Shown here: positions 12,485-13,280 of the stretch, piece after piece
Position numbering within the stretch: the stretch's first letter is position 1
Layout: each line of letters opens with the position of its first letter
DNA from: an uncultured Eubacteriales bacterium
GTDB lineage: Bacteria; Bacillota; Clostridia; Christensenellales; Aristaeellaceae
Assembly (NCBI GenBank): GCA_944353735.1
Contig: CALVPU010000204.1
Span: 1 to 13,280 of the forward strand
DNA length: 13,280 nt
Direction: 5' to 3'
Made by a program: the position numbers and the translations under genes
The notes under the pieces: generated by a model
Databases searched by the model: none
Seen by the model: only the letters and a program-made list of their open reading frames with translations
What the model was told of the DNA's origin: nothing

Positions 12485-13280
12485 ATGAGCCAGCTTCGCG
12501 GCGCATGCATCATCGGTCAGTCCGGCGGTCCCTCTTCCGCCATCAATGCCTCCGCCTACGGCGCGATCAAGACCGCGCTGGAGTCCGACGCCATCACGCA
12601 GGTCCTCGGCGCGCTGCACGGCATCAAGGGCGTGCTCGACGACGACCTCATCGACATGGGCAAGGAGGACCCGGCGGAGCTCGCGCTGATGAAGTACACG
12701 CCCTCGTCCGCCCTCGGTTCCTGCCGCTACAAGCTCAAGGACCCCGACGTCGACGACACCGACTACAAGCGCATCCTCGAGATCTTCAAGAAGTACAACG
12801 TCCGCTATTTCTTCTACAACGGCGGCAACGACTCGATGGATACCTGCAACAAGATCTCCAAGTTCATGCTCAAGAACGGCTATGAGTGCCGTGTGATGGG
12901 CATCCCGAAGACGATCGACAACGACCTGTACGGCACCGACCACTGCCCGGGCTATGCCTCCGCGGCGAAGTACATCGCCACGTCCGTGATGGAAGTCTAT
13001 CGCGATTCCACCGTGTACGACACCGGCATGATCACCGTCGTCGAGTGCATGGGCCGCCATGCCGGCTGGCTGACTGTCGCCGCCGCGCTCGCCAATTACT
13101 GCGGCGAGGGCGCCGACCTGATCTACCTGCCCGAGGTCGACTTCGATCTCGATGCCTTCACCGAGAAGGTCAAGGCGATCTATGAGAAGAACAAGAAGTG
13201 CCTGGTCGTCGTGTCCGAGGGCATCCACGACAAGGATGGCAAGTTCATCTCCGAGTACGCCTCCGCGGGCGCGGCGAAGG
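12485..13280 (+). CDS. pfp: 6-phosphofructokinase, probably PPi-dependent, 3' truncated
   Basis: The first 265 codons of a PfkA-fold phosphofructokinase are present; the gene runs off the right edge. It phosphorylates fructose 6-phosphate to fructose 1,6-bisphosphate in glycolysis. The N-terminal phosphate loop G-Q-S-G-G-P is at 11-16, the donor-site motif G-G-N-D-S at 113-117, the catalytic segment I-P-K-T-I-D-N-D at 140-147 with base D145, and M-G-R-H-A-G-W-L near 190. D116 and K142 replace the two glycines found in ATP-using E. coli PfkA (G104, G124), the known hallmark of pyrophosphate-dependent enzymes. N115 stands where most have Asp. ATG 12485 follows AAAGGA (12469-12474) by 10 nt. PPi use is inferred from family residues. 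Confidence 0.92.
   Translation, partial: MSQLRGACIIGQSGGPSSAINASAYGAIKTALESDAITQVLGALHGIKGVLDDDLIDMGKEDPAELALMKYTPSSALGSCRYKLKDPDVDDTDYKRILEIFKKYNVRYFFYNGGNDSMDTCNKISKFMLKNGYECRVMGIPKTIDNDLYGTDHCPGYASAAKYIATSVMEVYRDSTVYDTGMITVVECMGRHAGWLTVAAALANYCGEGADLIYLPEVDFDLDAFTEKVKAIYEKNKKCLVVVSEGIHDKDGKFISEYASAGAAK

Noticed and set aside
12131..13228. 365-codon open frame on the - strand with regular Asp/Val/Leu composition
   Set aside because: It is antisense to pfp and the end of the reductase; the composition is that of a complement of GC-rich coding DNA and it spans the terminator and promoter.
1..13280. CRISPR array, tRNA or rRNA gene, transposase or prophage genes
   Set aside because: No regularly spaced repeats, no cloverleaf or rRNA-like segment, and no mobile-element protein were found on either strand by reading.

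Overview
This window looks like the chromosome of a GC-rich, single-membrane Firmicute, most likely an uncultured or gut-associated member of the Clostridia. The evidence is Gram-positive division genes (sepF, yggT, ylmH, divIVA), strong GGAGG-type ribosome binding sites, sigma-A promoters with 17-bp spacers, GC-rich codon use with short AT-rich promoter islands, and a clostridial-type phosphofructokinase. No rRNA, tRNA, CRISPR array, insertion sequence or phage gene was seen. The phylum-level assignment is an inference.

Region 1 (1-4203, + strand) is the end of a carbohydrate-use operon. It holds the C-terminal part of an ABC sugar permease, a CehA/McbA-like PHP-domain metallohydrolase, and a large GH38-like protein of DUF5054 type. 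The genes are separated by 6 and 1 nt, and a GC-rich intrinsic terminator follows. The substrate is unknown.

Region 2 (4205-10410, + strand) starts at a clear sigma-A promoter. It carries a HlyD-like membrane-fusion protein, yggS (PLP homeostasis), sepF, yggT, ylmH, divIVA, a small DUF5665-type membrane protein, lspA and a RluD-type pseudouridine synthase. The order yggS-sepF-yggT-ylmH-divIVA and then lspA-rluD matches the division-cluster order known from Bacillus subtilis, but ileS and ylyA are absent between divIVA and lspA. A strong terminator sits between lspA and rluD. Several hairpins lie in the gaps.

Region 3 (10411-12390) has a 58-nt near-perfect hairpin between convergent genes, then an uncharacterised membrane-anchored protein on the - strand. 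A 300-bp AT-rich divergent region follows, with a 14-bp palindrome and repeated GTATATGC motifs. An aldo/keto reductase on the + strand has its own sigma-A promoter.

Region 4 (12360-13280) is a phosphofructokinase gene running off the right edge. Its residues suggest pyrophosphate rather than ATP as phosphoryl donor. Its promoter is built into the aldo/keto reductase terminator: the -35 hexamer lies in the terminator loop.

Most of the window is housekeeping. The less explored parts are the PHP/GH38-like sugar operon, the orphan membrane protein with its divergent control region, and the compact overlapping terminator-promoter.
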